DNA of 64,000 nt from Alphaproteobacteria bacterium. GTDB taxonomy: Bacteria > Pseudomonadota > Alphaproteobacteria > Micropepsales > Micropepsaceae. Below the pieces are notes generated by a model that had not been told where the DNA came from, made no database searches, and saw only the letters and a program-made list of their open reading frames with translations. The position numbers were made by a program, and so were the translations under genes. Of the stretch, positions 25,628 through 34,698 are shown in pieces; position 1 is the first letter of the stretch; every line of letters begins with the position of its first letter. The stretch covers positions 186,001 to 250,000 of the forward strand of contig JANXXU010000024.1 in the NCBI GenBank assembly GCA_025350465.1, read 5' to 3'.

Positions 25628-27016
25628 CTAGCCTGTGGATTTCCCCAGGTCGCGCGCGGTTAGGTCGAAACATCTCCACGCAAGGTTGACGATTTCATCA
25701 ACCTCGCTCTTCGACACGATGAACGGCGGCGCCAAAACCATCGTGTCGCGAATCGCGCGCATGACGAGTCCGTTCGCAAAACAGTGATTCCGGCACTGAG
25801 TTCCGACATCGATTCGCCGATCGAAGAACTTGCGATTCGTTTTGTCGTCCATGAGCTCGATCGCACCCAAGAGTCCGACGCCCCGTACTTCGCCAACCAG
25901 GGGGTGCTTGCCGAGTTCGCGAATCTTCGCCTGGAAATAGGGCCCGATGTCCGAATCGATTCGCTCGACCATCTTCTCGCGTTCGATGATCTCCAGATTC
26001 TTGAGCGAAACAGCGGCGGCGACGGGGTGGCCAGACCAGGTGAAGCCGGTGACGAGCTCCTCGTTGGCGGTGGCGATCGTCTCACCAATTCGCGCGCCCA
26101 AGCCGACGGCCGAGATCGGCTGATAACCTGAGGACATGCCCTTGGCCATCGACATGATGTCGGGCTCGATGCCGTAGAGGTCGGCGCCGAACCATTTGCC
26201 GGTGCGGCCAAAGCCGGTGATGACTTCGTCGAGATGGAGGAGCACGTCGTATTTGCGGCAGATGCGCTGGATTTCGGGCCAGTAGCTGTCAGGAGGAAAC
26301 ATCAGGCCGCCGGCGCCGTGGATGGGCTCGGCCGAGAACGAGGCGACCCGTTCGGGACCCAGCTCCAAGATCTTTTCTTCGAACTTGCGGGCGACGGCCA
26401 AGCCGTACTCATTCGGGTCCTGATTGCCGCCGAAACCGTACCAGTAAACGGTCGGTACCTTTTCAAAGCCCGGTAGCGGCAAATCCCATTGGGTGTGCAT
26501 GGGCGTCAGGCCCGACAGCGAGGCCGAGGCCATGGTGACCCCGTGGTAGGCGTACTCGCGCGAGAGGTGAATCTTCTTCTCGGGCTTGCCGTGCAGATTC
26601 CAGAAATACCGGATGAGCTTCAGCGCCGTGTCGTTGGCTTCCGAGCCGGAATTGGCAAAGAGGATGCGCGTCATGCCTTTCGGCAGAAGCGAAGCGACCT
26701 TCGCCGCGAGCTCGGTGACGTAAGGATGCGTCGTCTGAAAGAAGGCGTTGTAATACGGCAGCTCTTTCAGCGCCTGATAGCCGGCTTCCGCCAATTCTTC
26801 GCGGCCGTAGCCGATATTCACACACCACAGACCTGACATGCCGTCGATCAGGCGGTTGCCTTCGGAGTCCCAGATGTAGACCCCCTTGGCGCGGGTGATG
26901 ATGCGCACGCCCTTTTTATTGAGCGCCGCCGTGTCGGTGAACGGGTGAATGTGGTGCGCGGCGTCGAGTGCTTGCCAGTGCTTCGTCTGGTTGTGCGTCG
27001 CGGGCTTTGCGGTCAT
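25628..27016 (-). CDS. Class III omega-aminotransferase, putrescine/beta-alanine-pyruvate type
   Basis: 462 residues from ATG 27016. It is a PLP-dependent fold-type I enzyme with LIDGMSGLWCVNIGYGREEL, the cofactor-binding GSEANDTALK, EPIHGAGG, the DEVITGFGRTG strand and the PLP lysine in MSMAKGMSSGYQP. The overall sequence closely resembles Pseudomonas SpuC (putrescine-pyruvate transaminase), so a terminal amine such as putrescine, cadaverine, spermidine or beta-alanine is the likely donor. The final specificity cannot be fixed by eye. No partner genes of a putrescine pathway lie nearby; it seems to be monocistronic. Confidence 0.88.
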   Translation of the reverse strand: MTAKPATHNQTKHWQALDAAHHIHPFTDTAALNKKGVRIITRAKGVYIWDSEGNRLIDGMSGLWCVNIGYGREELAEAGYQALKELPYYNAFFQTTHPYVTELAAKVASLLPKGMTRILFANSGSEANDTALKLIRYFWNLHGKPEKKIHLSREYAYHGVTMASASLSGLTPMHTQWDLPLPGFEKVPTVYWYGFGGNQDPNEYGLAVARKFEEKILELGPERVASFSAEPIHGAGGLMFPPDSYWPEIQRICRKYDVLLHLDEVITGFGRTGKWFGADLYGIEPDIMSMAKGMSSGYQPISAVGLGARIGETIATANEELVTGFTWSGHPVAAAVSLKNLEIIEREKMVERIDSDIGPYFQAKIRELGKHPLVGEVRGVGLLGAIELMDDKTNRKFFDRRIDVGTQCRNHCFANGLVMRAIRDTMVLAPPFIVSKSEVDEIVNLAWRCFDLTARDLGKSTG

Positions 27017-27204
27017 GGGCGTGGCTTTCGAAAGATTGCAGGGCGAGCGTGGCGGCGCGCGATGGGCGCGCGTCAGGCCGCAGCGGCGGGAGGATTGAAG
27101 CCGATGCGTGCGCAGAGGATCAAAAGCTCGTCCTTGGCCGCCATTGCCGCGAGCGTAGCAAAGCAAACCGGACCCCGCCAGGCATTGCACCCACTAGAAG
27201 AATT

Positions 27205-27281
27205 CACCACAAAGCACACGAAGGGCACGAAGCCGCGGGTTGTAGCACCGACGTCTTCGTGTTCTTCGTGACCTTCGTGGT
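27205..27281. repeat. Inverted repeat built of CACGAAG units
   Basis: Left arm 27206-27232 and right arm 27255-27281 match as inverted repeats at 22 of 27 positions; each holds three near-copies of a nine-base unit around CACGAAG. It lies between the divergent aminotransferase and nth genes and could form a large hairpin. It looks like an interspersed intergenic repeat rather than a coding feature. The rest of the 292-nt gap (27017-27308) shows nothing else. Confidence 0.6.
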
Positions 27282-27308
27282 TCCCATCTTCCCTTCTTCT
27301 GGTAGCCG

Positions 27309-27944
27309 ATGAAGCGCGAAAAAATCGAGGCGATCTTCGAGCGGTTGGCGAAAGCCAATCCGCATCCGAAGGGCGAACTCGCGCACGTCAATCCCTACAC
27401 GCTGCTTGTCGCCGTGGTGTTGTCGGCGCAAGCGACCGACAAGGGGGTCAACAAAGCGACGGAGAAGCTCTTCAAGGTTGCCGATACGCCGAAGAAGATC
27501 GTGGCGCTCGGCGAGGCAGGCCTCACCGAATACATCAAGACGATCGGGCTCTATCGCGGCAAGGCGAAGAACGTCGTCGCACTTTCCAAGACGCTGATCG
27601 AAAAATACGCCGGCGAGGTGCCGCGCGATCGCGACGCGCTGGAGGAGCTGCCGGGCGTCGGACGCAAGACCGCGAACGTCGTGCTCAACATCGCCTTCGG
27701 CGAGAAGACGATCGCCGTCGACACACATGTGTTTCGTGTTTCAAATCGTACAGGCATTGCGCCCGGCGAAAACGTGCGCGAGGTCGAGGACAAGCTGATG
27801 AAGGTGGTGCCGGACCGCTTCCTGCAACACGCGCATCACTGGCTGATCCTACACGGGCGCTACATCTGTCTCGCGCGCAAGCCGCGATGCCTGGACTGCC
27901 TCATCAATGATTTGTGCCAGTACAAGCAGAAGACGAAGATTTGA
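27309..27944 (+). CDS. nth: Endonuclease III (DNA glycosylase/AP lyase)
   Basis: 211 residues. Helix-hairpin-helix LPGVGRKTANVVL (about 113-125) with its catalytic lysine K119, the catalytic aspartate in VDTHVFRVSNR, and a C-terminal [4Fe-4S] loop with four cysteines spaced C-x6-C-x2-C-x5-C (CLARKPRCLDCLINDLC). It excises oxidised pyrimidines and nicks at abasic sites. Length and motif order match the family exactly. The ribosome binding site is weak. Confidence 0.96.
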   Translation: MKREKIEAIFERLAKANPHPKGELAHVNPYTLLVAVVLSAQATDKGVNKATEKLFKVADTPKKIVALGEAGLTEYIKTIGLYRGKAKNVVALSKTLIEKYAGEVPRDRDALEELPGVGRKTANVVLNIAFGEKTIAVDTHVFRVSNRTGIAPGENVREVEDKLMKVVPDRFLQHAHHWLILHGRYICLARKPRCLDCLINDLCQYKQKTKI

Positions 27945-27969
27945 CGGATCTCCGCGCGGAGTTAACCGG

Positions 27970-28455
27970 ATGCTCAACGACACCGAACGGCGGATCATCG
28001 ACGGCGTCGAGGAGCACGGCTGGTACGACATGTCCGTTTTTGGAGGTTCCGGTCCGAATTTTTCCTATTCGATCGGATTTTGGGAAACTCTGAAGCTGCC
28101 GGAATTGATTATCTTCGGCCTGGAATTGAAACTGATGCACAGCATGCTGTGGTCGGCCTATCGCCATCTCAAGGCAGGCACGTGTGAAATGAAAGACGGC
28201 GCCCGCTGGCTGGATATTCTCGACAATTTCGAGTGCGTCCCACGGCCCGTGCATCCAACGCAAGTTCGGTTCGAACACTTCAATTCGGCGATGTGGTACA
28301 AATGGCATCGCGGTGGAAACGACGCGTCGCCACTACAGGCCTTTCAGCTGTTCTGGCCGAGCGCGAAGAGCGGGCTGTTCCCCTGGGAAAAGGACAGCGG
28401 CGTCGCCCATCTTCAACCGGCGCTTTACCTGCCGCTTGAACCCGGGATTGCTTAA
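27970..28455 (+). CDS. DUF4262-domain protein
   Basis: 161 residues from ATG 27970, with CGGAG eight to nine bases upstream. The pattern IDGVEEHGWYDMSVFGGSGPNFSYSIGFWETLKLPELIIFGL is the DUF4262 signature, in which the strand with Y-S-I-G-F-W is the best conserved part. No catalytic residues are known and the family has no assigned function, though members are common in environmental bacteria. It follows nth by 25 nt and may be cotranscribed. Confidence 0.8.
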   Translation: MLNDTERRIIDGVEEHGWYDMSVFGGSGPNFSYSIGFWETLKLPELIIFGLELKLMHSMLWSAYRHLKAGTCEMKDGARWLDILDNFECVPRPVHPTQVRFEHFNSAMWYKWHRGGNDASPLQAFQLFWPSAKSGLFPWEKDSGVAHLQPALYLPLEPGIA

Positions 28456-28477
28456 CAAGTAGCACGAGACTGCCGAT

Positions 28478-28502
28478 GTCATCCGCCTACGCGGGGATGG
28501 CG
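28478..28502. repeat. Degenerate palindromic repeat fragment
   Basis: A short hairpin-forming stretch, GTCATCC...GGGGATGG around CCTACGCG, resembling half of the GTCATCCCCGC...GCGGGGATGAC palindromes seen between genes in many proteobacteria. Only one damaged copy is seen here. Confidence 0.3.
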
Positions 28503-28537
28503 AGTGGTGATAGCGTCGATCCTCCTCGGGGGACGAC

Positions 28538-30835
28538 ATGCTCAATCTCAGGCTTTTTGGCGCGGTGCTGCTCGTCGCGGTTTTCACTGCGGTGTTGGCG
28601 TATTTGTGGCAATCGCAGCTGAGCGCGCCGGCAGGGGTGACTGACTCCGGCTTCTCAGAAGAGCACGCCTACGCGACTCTTTCGAAGATTTGGGCTGAGC
28701 AGCGTCCGCACTCTGCGGGATCGCCTGAAAACGCGGTCGTGCGCGATCGCATCGTCGAAGAGTTGAAGGCGGCGGGGTATCAACCGGAGATTCAGTCGGC
28801 GGTCGCATGCGGGCCGGCGGAGCGCAATCCCGGGTGCACGGCCGTCGAGAACATCATCGCGGTCCATAAAGGGACCGGCAACGGAAAAGCCGTGCTGGCG
28901 ACGGGTCACTACGACAGCGTGCCCGCGGGACCGGGTGTGAGCGATGACGGCGCGGGCGCCGTTGTAGTGCTGGAACTCGCACGATACTTCGCCGACAAGC
29001 CGACCAAGAACGACATCATCTTTCTCATCACGGACGGCGAGGAAACCGGCCTGCGCGGTGCGATCGCGTTCGCGAAACATCATCCTCTGATGCCCCATGT
29101 CGGCGTCGTCGTGAATGTCGAAGCGCGCGGCGCATCGGGGCCGAGCATGATGTTCGAAACAGGCGTCGGCAATTCGAAGCTGATGGATTTGTTTGCCTCG
29201 ACTGTGTCCCGGCCGTCGGCGAATTCGGTGACCTATGAAGTTTATCGCCTGCTGCCCAACGACACGGATTTTACCGTCTATCGCAAACTCGGACTGACGG
29301 GCTTCAATTTCGCCTATTCGAACTCGGCCTCGCTCTATCATTCGGGCCGCGACAATCTGCAGTACATCGACCGCAAGTCGCTGCAGCACCACGGTGAGCA
29401 CGCATTTGCCGTGGCGCGCGTGTTGGCGGACGCCGATCTTGCGGCGCTGAAATCATCGTCGGATGCGAGCTACTTCGACATCTTCGGCCAAACGATGGCC
29501 ATCTGGCCGGCCATGATCAATCTGCCGCTGGCGCTATTGGCGCTTGCCGGCATCATCGGGCTCATCGTCGTCCATCGCGGGGCGTTCACGTTGCGCGGAA
29601 CGCTCTGGGCGATCAGCGCGTTCATTGCCGTACCGCTGCTATTGTTCGCGGTCGGTTGGCTCCTCTCCTTCCCGCTCGGCATTTGGCCGGGCGTTCATCC
29701 GCTCGATCACCCTCAACCCTGGTCCGCGCGCATTGCGATCCTGACGGCGGCGCTGCTGGTTGCGCTCTTAGTTGCCGCCGTAGTGCGTGGACGGGTCGAG
29801 ATGCGCGCGCTGCTCTTGGTCAATTGGCTGGTGCTGGCGCTGATCACGGCGGCGGCGGCCTATGGAGTCACTGGCGCGTCGTTTCCGTTCCTTTGGCCGG
29901 CAGTCGCCTTCGTTGTCGTCGGCTGGGCGCAGACTTTGCTTCGCGGGCGCTCGCTCGGGATTGCCGCATGGGTCGGGTTCGGCGGCATCGCCTTCTTCTT
30001 GATGGCGTTCGCTCTCGCGCTCGAGCTCGTGCTCAGCTTCAGCCTTACGCAGTACAAGATTCTCGTGCTGATGCCGGTCGTGTTGGCACTCGTGCCCGTG
30101 TTCGTCGCGTGTCTTGCAGAAAGCTCGGCGCCGGCTTGGGTTCTTTCCGGCGTTTCTGCCGCGGTGGTTGCGGGCGCTTCTGCCATCGCCAGCCAAACGC
30201 CGGCCTATGCGGCGGATCATCCGCGCGGCCTCAACGTGGTCTACTACGACGACAAGGCGGCGAAGCCGCGCTGGCTCATCGGCTTCATCGGCGCGCCGGA
30301 CGAAACGTATCTGCACAGCCAAGGCTTTCCGGCGCAGGATGAAAACTACAAACCGCTAGGGCTGCTCGCCGATCACGGCCGGTTCAAACCAGCGGCCGAC
30401 CAAGGTCTTGCGGTGCCAACATTGAGATTTGCTTCTAGCGATGTAATCGGCATGAGTGCGGGGGCCACCACTATTCGCGCCACTTTGCATAGTGGACGCG
30501 GCGGGTTCGTGATGGGCATCGGCATTCCGCCGCATTCGGGCATTCGTTCGCTGCGTGTCGAAGGCGAGGAGGTGCTGTCGCCTGAGAAGTTGAAAGGCGA
30601 CGATCCGGTCGTCACGCGCTTTTGGGGGTTTGGCACGCGCGACCTGCCGGTCGAAATCACTTTCGATTCGAAACTGCCGTCCAAGGTCGTCTTGTACGAA
30701 CTGTCGCCGCTACCGGAGTCGGACGAGAGCCGCCCTCTGATCGCAGGGCGACCCGACGACGCGACGCCCGCCTACAGAGGCGACAGCGCGGCGGTGTTCG
30801 TCAACGTCGATTTGGCGAGACCGAAAGCACTGTAA
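28538..30835 (+). CDS. Membrane-bound M28 family zinc aminopeptidase
   Basis: 765 residues. An N-terminal signal-anchor (about 7-24) is followed by an M28 peptidase domain (about 40-310) with predicted metal ligands H124 (GHYDS), D136 (SDDGAG), E169 next to catalytic E168 (TDGEETG), E195 (NVEARG) and H268 (LYHSGRD). Residues about 335-610 contain eight to nine transmembrane helices, and residues 620-765 form a beta-rich C-terminal domain. This layout resembles eukaryotic ERMP1/Fxna-type membrane M28 peptidases. The catalytic domain should face the periplasm. Substrate unknown. It is preceded by CTCGGGGGA as a likely ribosome binding site and appears to be a single-gene unit. Confidence 0.88.
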   Translation: MLNLRLFGAVLLVAVFTAVLAYLWQSQLSAPAGVTDSGFSEEHAYATLSKIWAEQRPHSAGSPENAVVRDRIVEELKAAGYQPEIQSAVACGPAERNPGCTAVENIIAVHKGTGNGKAVLATGHYDSVPAGPGVSDDGAGAVVVLELARYFADKPTKNDIIFLITDGEETGLRGAIAFAKHHPLMPHVGVVVNVEARGASGPSMMFETGVGNSKLMDLFASTVSRPSANSVTYEVYRLLPNDTDFTVYRKLGLTGFNFAYSNSASLYHSGRDNLQYIDRKSLQHHGEHAFAVARVLADADLAALKSSSDASYFDIFGQTMAIWPAMINLPLALLALAGIIGLIVVHRGAFTLRGTLWAISAFIAVPLLLFAVGWLLSFPLGIWPGVHPLDHPQPWSARIAILTAALLVALLVAAVVRGRVEMRALLLVNWLVLALITAAAAYGVTGASFPFLWPAVAFVVVGWAQTLLRGRSLGIAAWVGFGGIAFFLMAFALALELVLSFSLTQYKILVLMPVVLALVPVFVACLAESSAPAWVLSGVSAAVVAGASAIASQTPAYAADHPRGLNVVYYDDKAAKPRWLIGFIGAPDETYLHSQGFPAQDENYKPLGLLADHGRFKPAADQGLAVPTLRFASSDVIGMSAGATTIRATLHSGRGGFVMGIGIPPHSGIRSLRVEGEEVLSPEKLKGDDPVVTRFWGFGTRDLPVEITFDSKLPSKVVLYELSPLPESDESRPLIAGRPDDATPAYRGDSAAVFVNVDLARPKAL

Positions 30836-30842
30836 CGTGAAA

Positions 30843-31418
30843 TCAAGATGGATTCTCTTCGGAGCTTTGAGCTTCGGGGCGTTTGATCTCGTTGCGCATG
30901 ATGAAGGGCGCGTTCGCTACGAAGAATAAGAACATCACGCTGGTGACACCCCAAACCTTAAAGCTCACCCAGTCGTCGGTCGAAAGATTGTGACGAGCGA
31001 TTTCGTTGGCAACGGCTACAAAGAGGAATAGCCCGGCGATGCGCCAGGTCAGAGTCCGCCAGCAGCGCTCAGGTAACTCGACCGCAACCTCCAGCATGTT
31101 CTTCGCCAGCGGCTTGCCGATCGCCAAACTGACGAGCAGCCCCGACGCAAGCAGCACGTAGATGATCGTTAGTTTCAGCTTGATGAAGACGTCGCTGTTC
31201 AGCCAGAGCGTGAGACCCCCGAACACCATCACCATTACGCCGGTTACAAGCGGGATGATCGTAAGCTTCTTCGTCAACGCATATGAGACGCCGAGCGTGA
31301 TGATCGTTATGGCCATCAAAGCGCCCGTCGCAGCGTAAATATTGCCCGTGACTTTGTAGGTCGTAAAAAAGACGACCAGCGGCGAAAAATCGAGGCCGAG
31401 TTTCACGAAGGGGTTCAT
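30843..31418 (-). CDS. yciB: YciB/IspZ-type inner membrane septation protein
   Basis: 191 residues with five or six predicted helices. The N-terminal FVKLGLDFSPLVVFFTTYKVTGNIYAATG and the later ERCWRTLTWRIAGLFLFVAVANEIARHN motif are diagnostic for YciB (septation protein A), a protein implicated in envelope synthesis and division. The C-terminal tail is charged and cytoplasmic. Its place after dapF-mtaB-ftsY is the usual alphaproteobacterial order; a 104-nt gap separates it from ftsY. It is convergent with the M28 peptidase gene. Confidence 0.92.
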   Translation of the reverse strand: MNPFVKLGLDFSPLVVFFTTYKVTGNIYAATGALMAITIITLGVSYALTKKLTIIPLVTGVMVMVFGGLTLWLNSDVFIKLKLTIIYVLLASGLLVSLAIGKPLAKNMLEVAVELPERCWRTLTWRIAGLFLFVAVANEIARHNLSTDDWVSFKVWGVTSVMFLFFVANAPFIMRNEIKRPEAQSSEENPS

Positions 31419-31522
31419 GATGCGTCCGACCGTACGCCCATCGCGATGAATGCCGCCATAACCTACGGCTGTGATTCGTCACGTTTGCGTGCGCAGTGAT
31501 GCGCGCGCGTTACTGTTTTCGG

Positions 31523-32470
31523 TCACGCTGCGACGGAAAGTCCCACGAGGGCCCTTGCAAAAGCGTCAGGGTCGAAGGGTTGTAAGTCTTCGGCACGTTC
31601 GCCGACGCCGATGTAGTGCACGGGCAGATCGAATTTTTCGGCCAGGGAGACCAAAATCCCGCCGCGCGCGGTCCCGTCGAGCTTGGTCATCACGCTGCCC
31701 GTGATCTTGGCGATGTCGCGGAACACCTCGACCTGGTTGATGGCGTTCTGACCCGTCGTTGCGTCGAGCACGAGGATCGTGTTGTGCGGAGCGGTGGCGT
31801 CGACCTTCTTCATTACGCGTATGACTTTTTCAAGCTCGGCCATCAGGCCAGCCTTGTTCTGCAAGCGGCCGGCGGTGTCGACCAAGAGCACGTCATAGTT
31901 GCCGGCGCGCGCCGCTTCGAGCGCTTCGTAGGCGAGGCCCGCAGCGTCGGCGCCCGTCTCCTTGGCGATGATCGCGGCACCCGTGCGCTCGGCCCAGATT
32001 TTCAATTGCTCGATGGCGGCGGCGCGGAAGGTGTCGCCGGCGGCCAGCATCACCTTCAATCCGTCGGCGCGATATTTCTCTGCGAGCTTGCCGATGGTCG
32101 TGGTTTTGCCCGAGCCGTTGACGCCGGCGACGAGAACGACATGGGGCTTGTTGGCAGGGTCTAGATGCAAGGGTCTGGCGACGCGGCGGAGGATTTTCGA
32201 AATCTCCTCGGCGAGGGCGGCGCGAATTTCATCCTCGCTCACCTGCGAATTGAAGCGCGTGCGTTTCATTTCGGCGACGACGTCGGCCGCAACGTTGGCG
32301 CCCATGTCGGCGGCGATAAGCAATTCTTCCAACTCGTCGAGCGCGGCTTGATCGAGCGTCTTGCGCGTCAGCGCATGCGTGATGCCTTGCGTCAGCGACT
32401 GGGCGCTGCGCGCAAGTCCCGCTTTGAGCCGCGCGAACAGCCCGGGTTTCTTGGTTTCGGTTTCCGCCAC
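31523..32470 (-). CDS. ftsY: Signal recognition particle receptor FtsY
   Basis: 315 residues from a GTG start (32470) that overlaps the mtaB TAG by one base. The NG domain is complete: the N-domain helices, G1 GVNGSGKTT, DTFRAAA, VDTAGR (G3), TKLDGTARGG (G4) and the closing GVGERAEDLQPFDPDAFARALVG. The acidic A domain of E. coli FtsY is nearly absent, replaced by a 20-residue basic N-terminus, normal in alphaproteobacteria. It docks SRP-ribosome complexes at the membrane; its partner ffh lies 4.5 kb away on the other strand. Confidence 0.96.
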   Translation of the reverse strand: MAETETKKPGLFARLKAGLARSAQSLTQGITHALTRKTLDQAALDELEELLIAADMGANVAADVVAEMKRTRFNSQVSEDEIRAALAEEISKILRRVARPLHLDPANKPHVVLVAGVNGSGKTTTIGKLAEKYRADGLKVMLAAGDTFRAAAIEQLKIWAERTGAAIIAKETGADAAGLAYEALEAARAGNYDVLLVDTAGRLQNKAGLMAELEKVIRVMKKVDATAPHNTILVLDATTGQNAINQVEVFRDIAKITGSVMTKLDGTARGGILVSLAEKFDLPVHYIGVGERAEDLQPFDPDAFARALVGLSVAA

Positions 32471-33714
32471 TAAGCAGCCTCGGCGTAGGCGAAACGCGCG
32501 TCGGTACGCAGGACGCGGGCGCGCAGGATCGATCCCGGCGTCGCACTGGCGCCCAGCTTTACCGGCGCAAAGCTCGGTGCGCGGGCCAGCGTGTCTTGCT
32601 CGACGAGGACGTCGAGCGTGGCGCCGTTCAGCGTTGTGAGATGCTGGGCCAGCGCTACTGCCCCGGCGTTACGCAACTTTGCGGCACGATCCTTGACGAT
32701 ATTCCCCGGCAGTTGCGGCATGCGCGCCGCGGGTGTGCGCTCGCGCGCCGAAAATGGAAAGACGTGAAGATAGGTGAGGCCGCAATCGGCGACATGCCTC
32801 AGCGTCGCGTCGAACATCGCGTCGGTTTCGGTCGGGAATCCCGCGATGAGATCGGCGCCGAACACGATTTCCGGCCGGCGCGTGCGGAGCGCATCGCAGA
32901 AGGCGACCGCCTGCGCGGTCGTGTGGCGGCGCTTCATGCGCTTCAGGATCATGTCGTGGCCGGCTTGCAGCGAGAGATGCAGATGCGGCATCAAGCGCGG
33001 TTCGCTGCCGAGCAACTCGACCAACCGTTCATCGCACTCGGCGACGTCGAGCGAGGAAAGGCGCAAGCGCGGAAGTTCCGGTACGAGGCGTAAGATTTGT
33101 TCGACCAAACGGCCGAGCGCCGGTGTGCCGGGCAGATCGGCGCCATAGGCCGTGATGTCGACGCCGGTCAGCACGACTTCGCGCAAACCCTGAGCCGCGA
33201 GCGCGCGGATGTTTTGCACCACCTCGCCGGCGGCGACGCTGCGCGACGGACCACGGCCATAGGGAATAATGCAAAACGTGCAGCGATGGTCGCAGCCGTT
33301 TTGAATTTGCACGAAGGCGCGGGCGCGCCCGTCGAAACCCGCGATCAGATGTCCCGCCTGTTCGCGCACCGCCATGATGTCGTTGACGCGCACGCGCTCG
33401 GTCGTTGCATCGAAAGCGTAAGCGCGCGCCTCGAGCTTGTCGGCGTTTCCCAGAACCTGATCGACCTCGGGCATGCGCGCGAAGGTTTCGGCTTCGGTTT
33501 GCGCGGCGCAGCCGGTGACGATGACGCGCGCGTTCGGGTGATCCTTGCGGGCGCGACGAATGGTCTGACGCGCCTGGCGCACGGCTTCGGCGGTGACGGC
33601 GCAGGTGTTGACGATGACGGCGTCGGTCAGGCCCGCTTCGCGCGCCCTGGCGCGAATGACCTCGGACTCATAAGCATTGAGCCGGCAGCCGAGGGTGATG
33701 ACTTCAAGGCTCAT
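32470..33714 (-). CDS. mtaB: tRNA t6A37 methylthiotransferase MtaB
   Basis: 414 residues from ATG 33714, which overlaps the dapF stop (ATGA) and opens MSLEVITLGCRLNAYESEV, the MtaB N-terminus. The MTTase domain has its three cysteines (GCRLN, NTCAV, GCAAQ). The radical SAM triad is in GCDHRCTFCIIPYGRG (C-x3-C-x2-C). A TRAM-like domain closes the protein. It converts t6A at position 37 of certain tRNAs to ms2t6A. Confidence 0.94.
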   Translation of the reverse strand: MSLEVITLGCRLNAYESEVIRARAREAGLTDAVIVNTCAVTAEAVRQARQTIRRARKDHPNARVIVTGCAAQTEAETFARMPEVDQVLGNADKLEARAYAFDATTERVRVNDIMAVREQAGHLIAGFDGRARAFVQIQNGCDHRCTFCIIPYGRGPSRSVAAGEVVQNIRALAAQGLREVVLTGVDITAYGADLPGTPALGRLVEQILRLVPELPRLRLSSLDVAECDERLVELLGSEPRLMPHLHLSLQAGHDMILKRMKRRHTTAQAVAFCDALRTRRPEIVFGADLIAGFPTETDAMFDATLRHVADCGLTYLHVFPFSARERTPAARMPQLPGNIVKDRAAKLRNAGAVALAQHLTTLNGATLDVLVEQDTLARAPSFAPVKLGASATPGSILRARVLRTDARFAYAEAA

Positions 33715-34565
33715 CGTGCGGCCTCGAAATAATGCGCCGGCAGCGTGCCGGTGAAACTCAGTTCGGTCGGGCCGGTCATCAGTACGTGGCCGTCGCTCTC
33801 GCGCCATTCGATGTCGAGCGGGCCGCCGTCGAGCACGACGCGCACCTGCCGTCCGGTCAAGCGCTTGCGCGCAGCCGCAACCGCGGTCGCGCAGGCGGCA
33901 GTGCCGCAGGCAAGCGTCTGGCCGACGCCACGCTCCCAGACATGGGCGCGGATCTCGGACTTCGATTTGACCTGAGCGATCGTGATGTTCGCGCGTTCCG
34001 GGAACAGCGGGTGGTATTCGAGCATCGGGCCGATCTTCTTTAGATCATGCGCCTCGGCGTTCTCGACGAAGAAGATGCAATGCGGGTTGCCCATATTGAC
34101 GGCAGAAGGGCCGAACAGAACCGGCGCGTCGATCGGACCCATCTTGATGTCGAGAATGCGCGTGTCCATGCGCTCGGCGAGCGGGATCTCCTGCCACTCA
34201 AGCTTGGGCGCGCCCATGTTGACTGTGATGCGGCCGTCGCTTTCGCGCGTGCAGTCGAGCAGGCCGCCCTTGGTCCATAGCGACATGCGCGGCTTGCCGG
34301 TTTCACCAAGGATCAGGCTCGCGACACAGCGCGTGCCGTTGCCGCAGGATTCGACCTCGTCGCCGTCGGCATTCCAAATGCGCATCTCGGCATCGGCGCC
34401 GTGCTTGCCTTCGCCGATAACGAGAAGCTGGTCGAAGCCCACGCCATGGTGGCGGTCGCCGATGCGGCGTGCGGCGCCCGATCCCACAGTCACGACATGC
34501 TTGCGCGCGTCGATGACGACGAAGTCGTTGCCGAGGCCGTTCATCTTGAGAAAGGGCACGTCCAT
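33711..34565 (-). CDS. dapF: Diaminopimelate epimerase
   Basis: 284 residues from ATG 34565; a second ATG lies seven codons in. Converts L,L- to meso-diaminopimelate for lysine and peptidoglycan. The two catalytic cysteines are present in ESCGNGTRC and LACGTAACA, and KMNGLGNDFVVID and GNPHCIFF are conserved. Together with asd at 49.3 kb it belongs to the aspartate-family pathway. It is the first gene of dapF-mtaB-ftsY. Confidence 0.96.
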   Translation of the reverse strand: MDVPFLKMNGLGNDFVVIDARKHVVTVGSGAARRIGDRHHGVGFDQLLVIGEGKHGADAEMRIWNADGDEVESCGNGTRCVASLILGETGKPRMSLWTKGGLLDCTRESDGRITVNMGAPKLEWQEIPLAERMDTRILDIKMGPIDAPVLFGPSAVNMGNPHCIFFVENAEAHDLKKIGPMLEYHPLFPERANITIAQVKSKSEIRAHVWERGVGQTLACGTAACATAVAAARKRLTGRQVRVVLDGGPLDIEWRESDGHVLMTGPTELSFTGTLPAHYFEAAR

Positions 34566-34698
34566 GAGCCGGTATATACGGTGCGGGGCCAAACTCTGCC
34601 AGGCTCACCAAGGCGTGACCGGGCCTCCGATTGCCGCAGGTGCGGATGAGGCCGGTGACGTGCTAGGAGGCGGGCCGCCTTTGAAAAGGGTTCTTTTC

